Of a stretch of 64,000 bases of DNA, positions 63,650-64,000 are shown in pieces (position 1 is the stretch's first letter; every line of letters begins with the position of its first letter). The DNA comes from Flavilitoribacter nigricans DSM 23189 = NBRC 102662. GTDB lineage: Bacteria > Bacteroidota > Bacteroidia > Chitinophagales > Saprospiraceae. The notes beneath the pieces are model-generated. The model saw only the letters and a list, made by a program, of their open reading frames with translations. It had not been told where the DNA came from and did no database searches. Made by a program: the position numbers and the translations under genes. The DNA lies in assembly GCF_002646595.1 (NCBI RefSeq), contig NZ_PDUD01000029.1, positions 157,735-221,734 of the forward strand. The letters run 5' to 3'.

Positions 63650-64000
63650 TTACTCTACAATCATTGATTTGGTTGCAGTGAAGTCATCAGTAGTCAGCGT
63701 GTAGAACAACACACCTGCAGGCAGGTCCTTACGCTCAAGCGTCAGAACGTTTTTGCCTTGTACGCCAGAAGTACGCAGTACTTGCAGCAGTTTACCAGCA
63801 GCGTCAGTGATCGTGAAGGTCACGTCAGCAGATTCTGGCAGGTTGTAGTTGATCGTCGTCTGAGAACGGAATGGGTTAGGAGCGTTCTGACCCAGCTCGA
63901 AGCCGGCAGATACTACCTCACCGTTACCGAAGTTGATCGCCAGATCCATCAGCTCGTCGTTGCTTCCGTATGCCTCAGCAACCGTTACGCGGCTGTTGAT
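63650..64000 (-). CDS. T9SS type A sorting-domain protein, C-terminal part (partial)
   Basis: The frame is open from the window edge to a TAA at 63650-63652, giving the last 116 residues of a secreted protein. The end is a T9SS C-terminal domain: the GQNAPNPFRSQTTINYNLPE entry motif, VTFTITDAAGKLLQVLRT, LPAGVLFYTLTTDDFTATKSMIVE. This domain is recognised by the type IX secretion system and removed or anchored at the cell surface. The N-terminal function lies outside the window. The TAA is followed by two strong hairpins, which suggests a highly expressed gene. Confidence 0.88.
   Translation of the reverse strand: MNSRVTVAEAYGSNDELMDLAINFGNGEVVSAGFELGQNAPNPFRSQTTINYNLPESADVTFTITDAAGKLLQVLRTSGVQGKNVLTLERKDLPAGVLFYTLTTDDFTATKSMIVE

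Overview
The window looks like a chromosomal piece from a Bacteroidota bacterium, probably of the Saprospiria (Lewinella-like). The support is a SusC/SusD pair, a TonB receptor paired with a DUF4249 lipoprotein, many lipoproteins, a type IX secretion (T9SS) C-terminal sorting domain, a fused CcoN-CcoO oxidase and Bacteroidota-type -7 promoter elements (TAnnTTTG). No rRNA, tRNA, CRISPR array or insertion sequence was seen.

Region 1 (1-14500) is a [NiFe]-hydrogenase maturation locus. It opens with the last codons of a hydrogenase large subunit (SCLVCTVH plus a cleavable tail). A maturation endopeptidase, an unknown 122-aa protein, a TPR protein and hypA follow. A reverse-strand pair (beta-helix lipoprotein and SO2930-type dihaem cytochrome) interrupts the series. 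Then come hypB, hypF, hypC, hypD and hypE, a group III truncated haemoglobin, an NHL-propeller protein, a NicO/UreH nickel transporter, a small unknown protein and a bifunctional-nuclease-family protein. Together these supply nickel uptake and insertion, Fe(CN)2CO cofactor assembly and large-subunit processing.

Region 2 (14766-24932) holds two sets of COG2307/COG2308 genes facing away from each other. The reverse set has a fused ATP-grasp/alpha-E protein and two transglutaminase-fold proteins. The forward set has separate ATP-grasp and alpha-E genes. These families are predicted peptide-ligase systems; no Anbu peptidase is present here.

Region 3 (25040-48715) is a surface and uptake region, nearly all on the reverse strand. 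It has susC-susD, a terminator, four paralogous FG-GAP/ASPIC lipoproteins of about 1,080-1,130 aa, a small lipoprotein coupled between two of them, and a TonB receptor-DUF4249 pair.

Region 4 (49256-64000) starts with a retropepsin/PDZ protein. It continues with a microaerobic respiration locus: hemN divergent from ccoI, then ccoS, ccoNO, ccoQ, ccoP, ccoG, ccoH and a TauE/UreH_2-family protein. The hemN-ccoI gap and the region before ccoS carry matching FNR/CRP-like dyads with identical spacing to conserved -7 elements. A GH3-family enzyme and the 3' end of a T9SS-secreted protein close the window.

The strongest novel-looking signals are the duplicated FNR-like promoter module, a tandem 21-bp dyad array between the beta-helix gene and hypB, the haemoglobin gene inside the hyp operon, the twin ATP-grasp/alpha-E/transglutaminase clusters, the FG-GAP lipoprotein quartet, and a recurring class of low-complexity repeat spacers inside operons.
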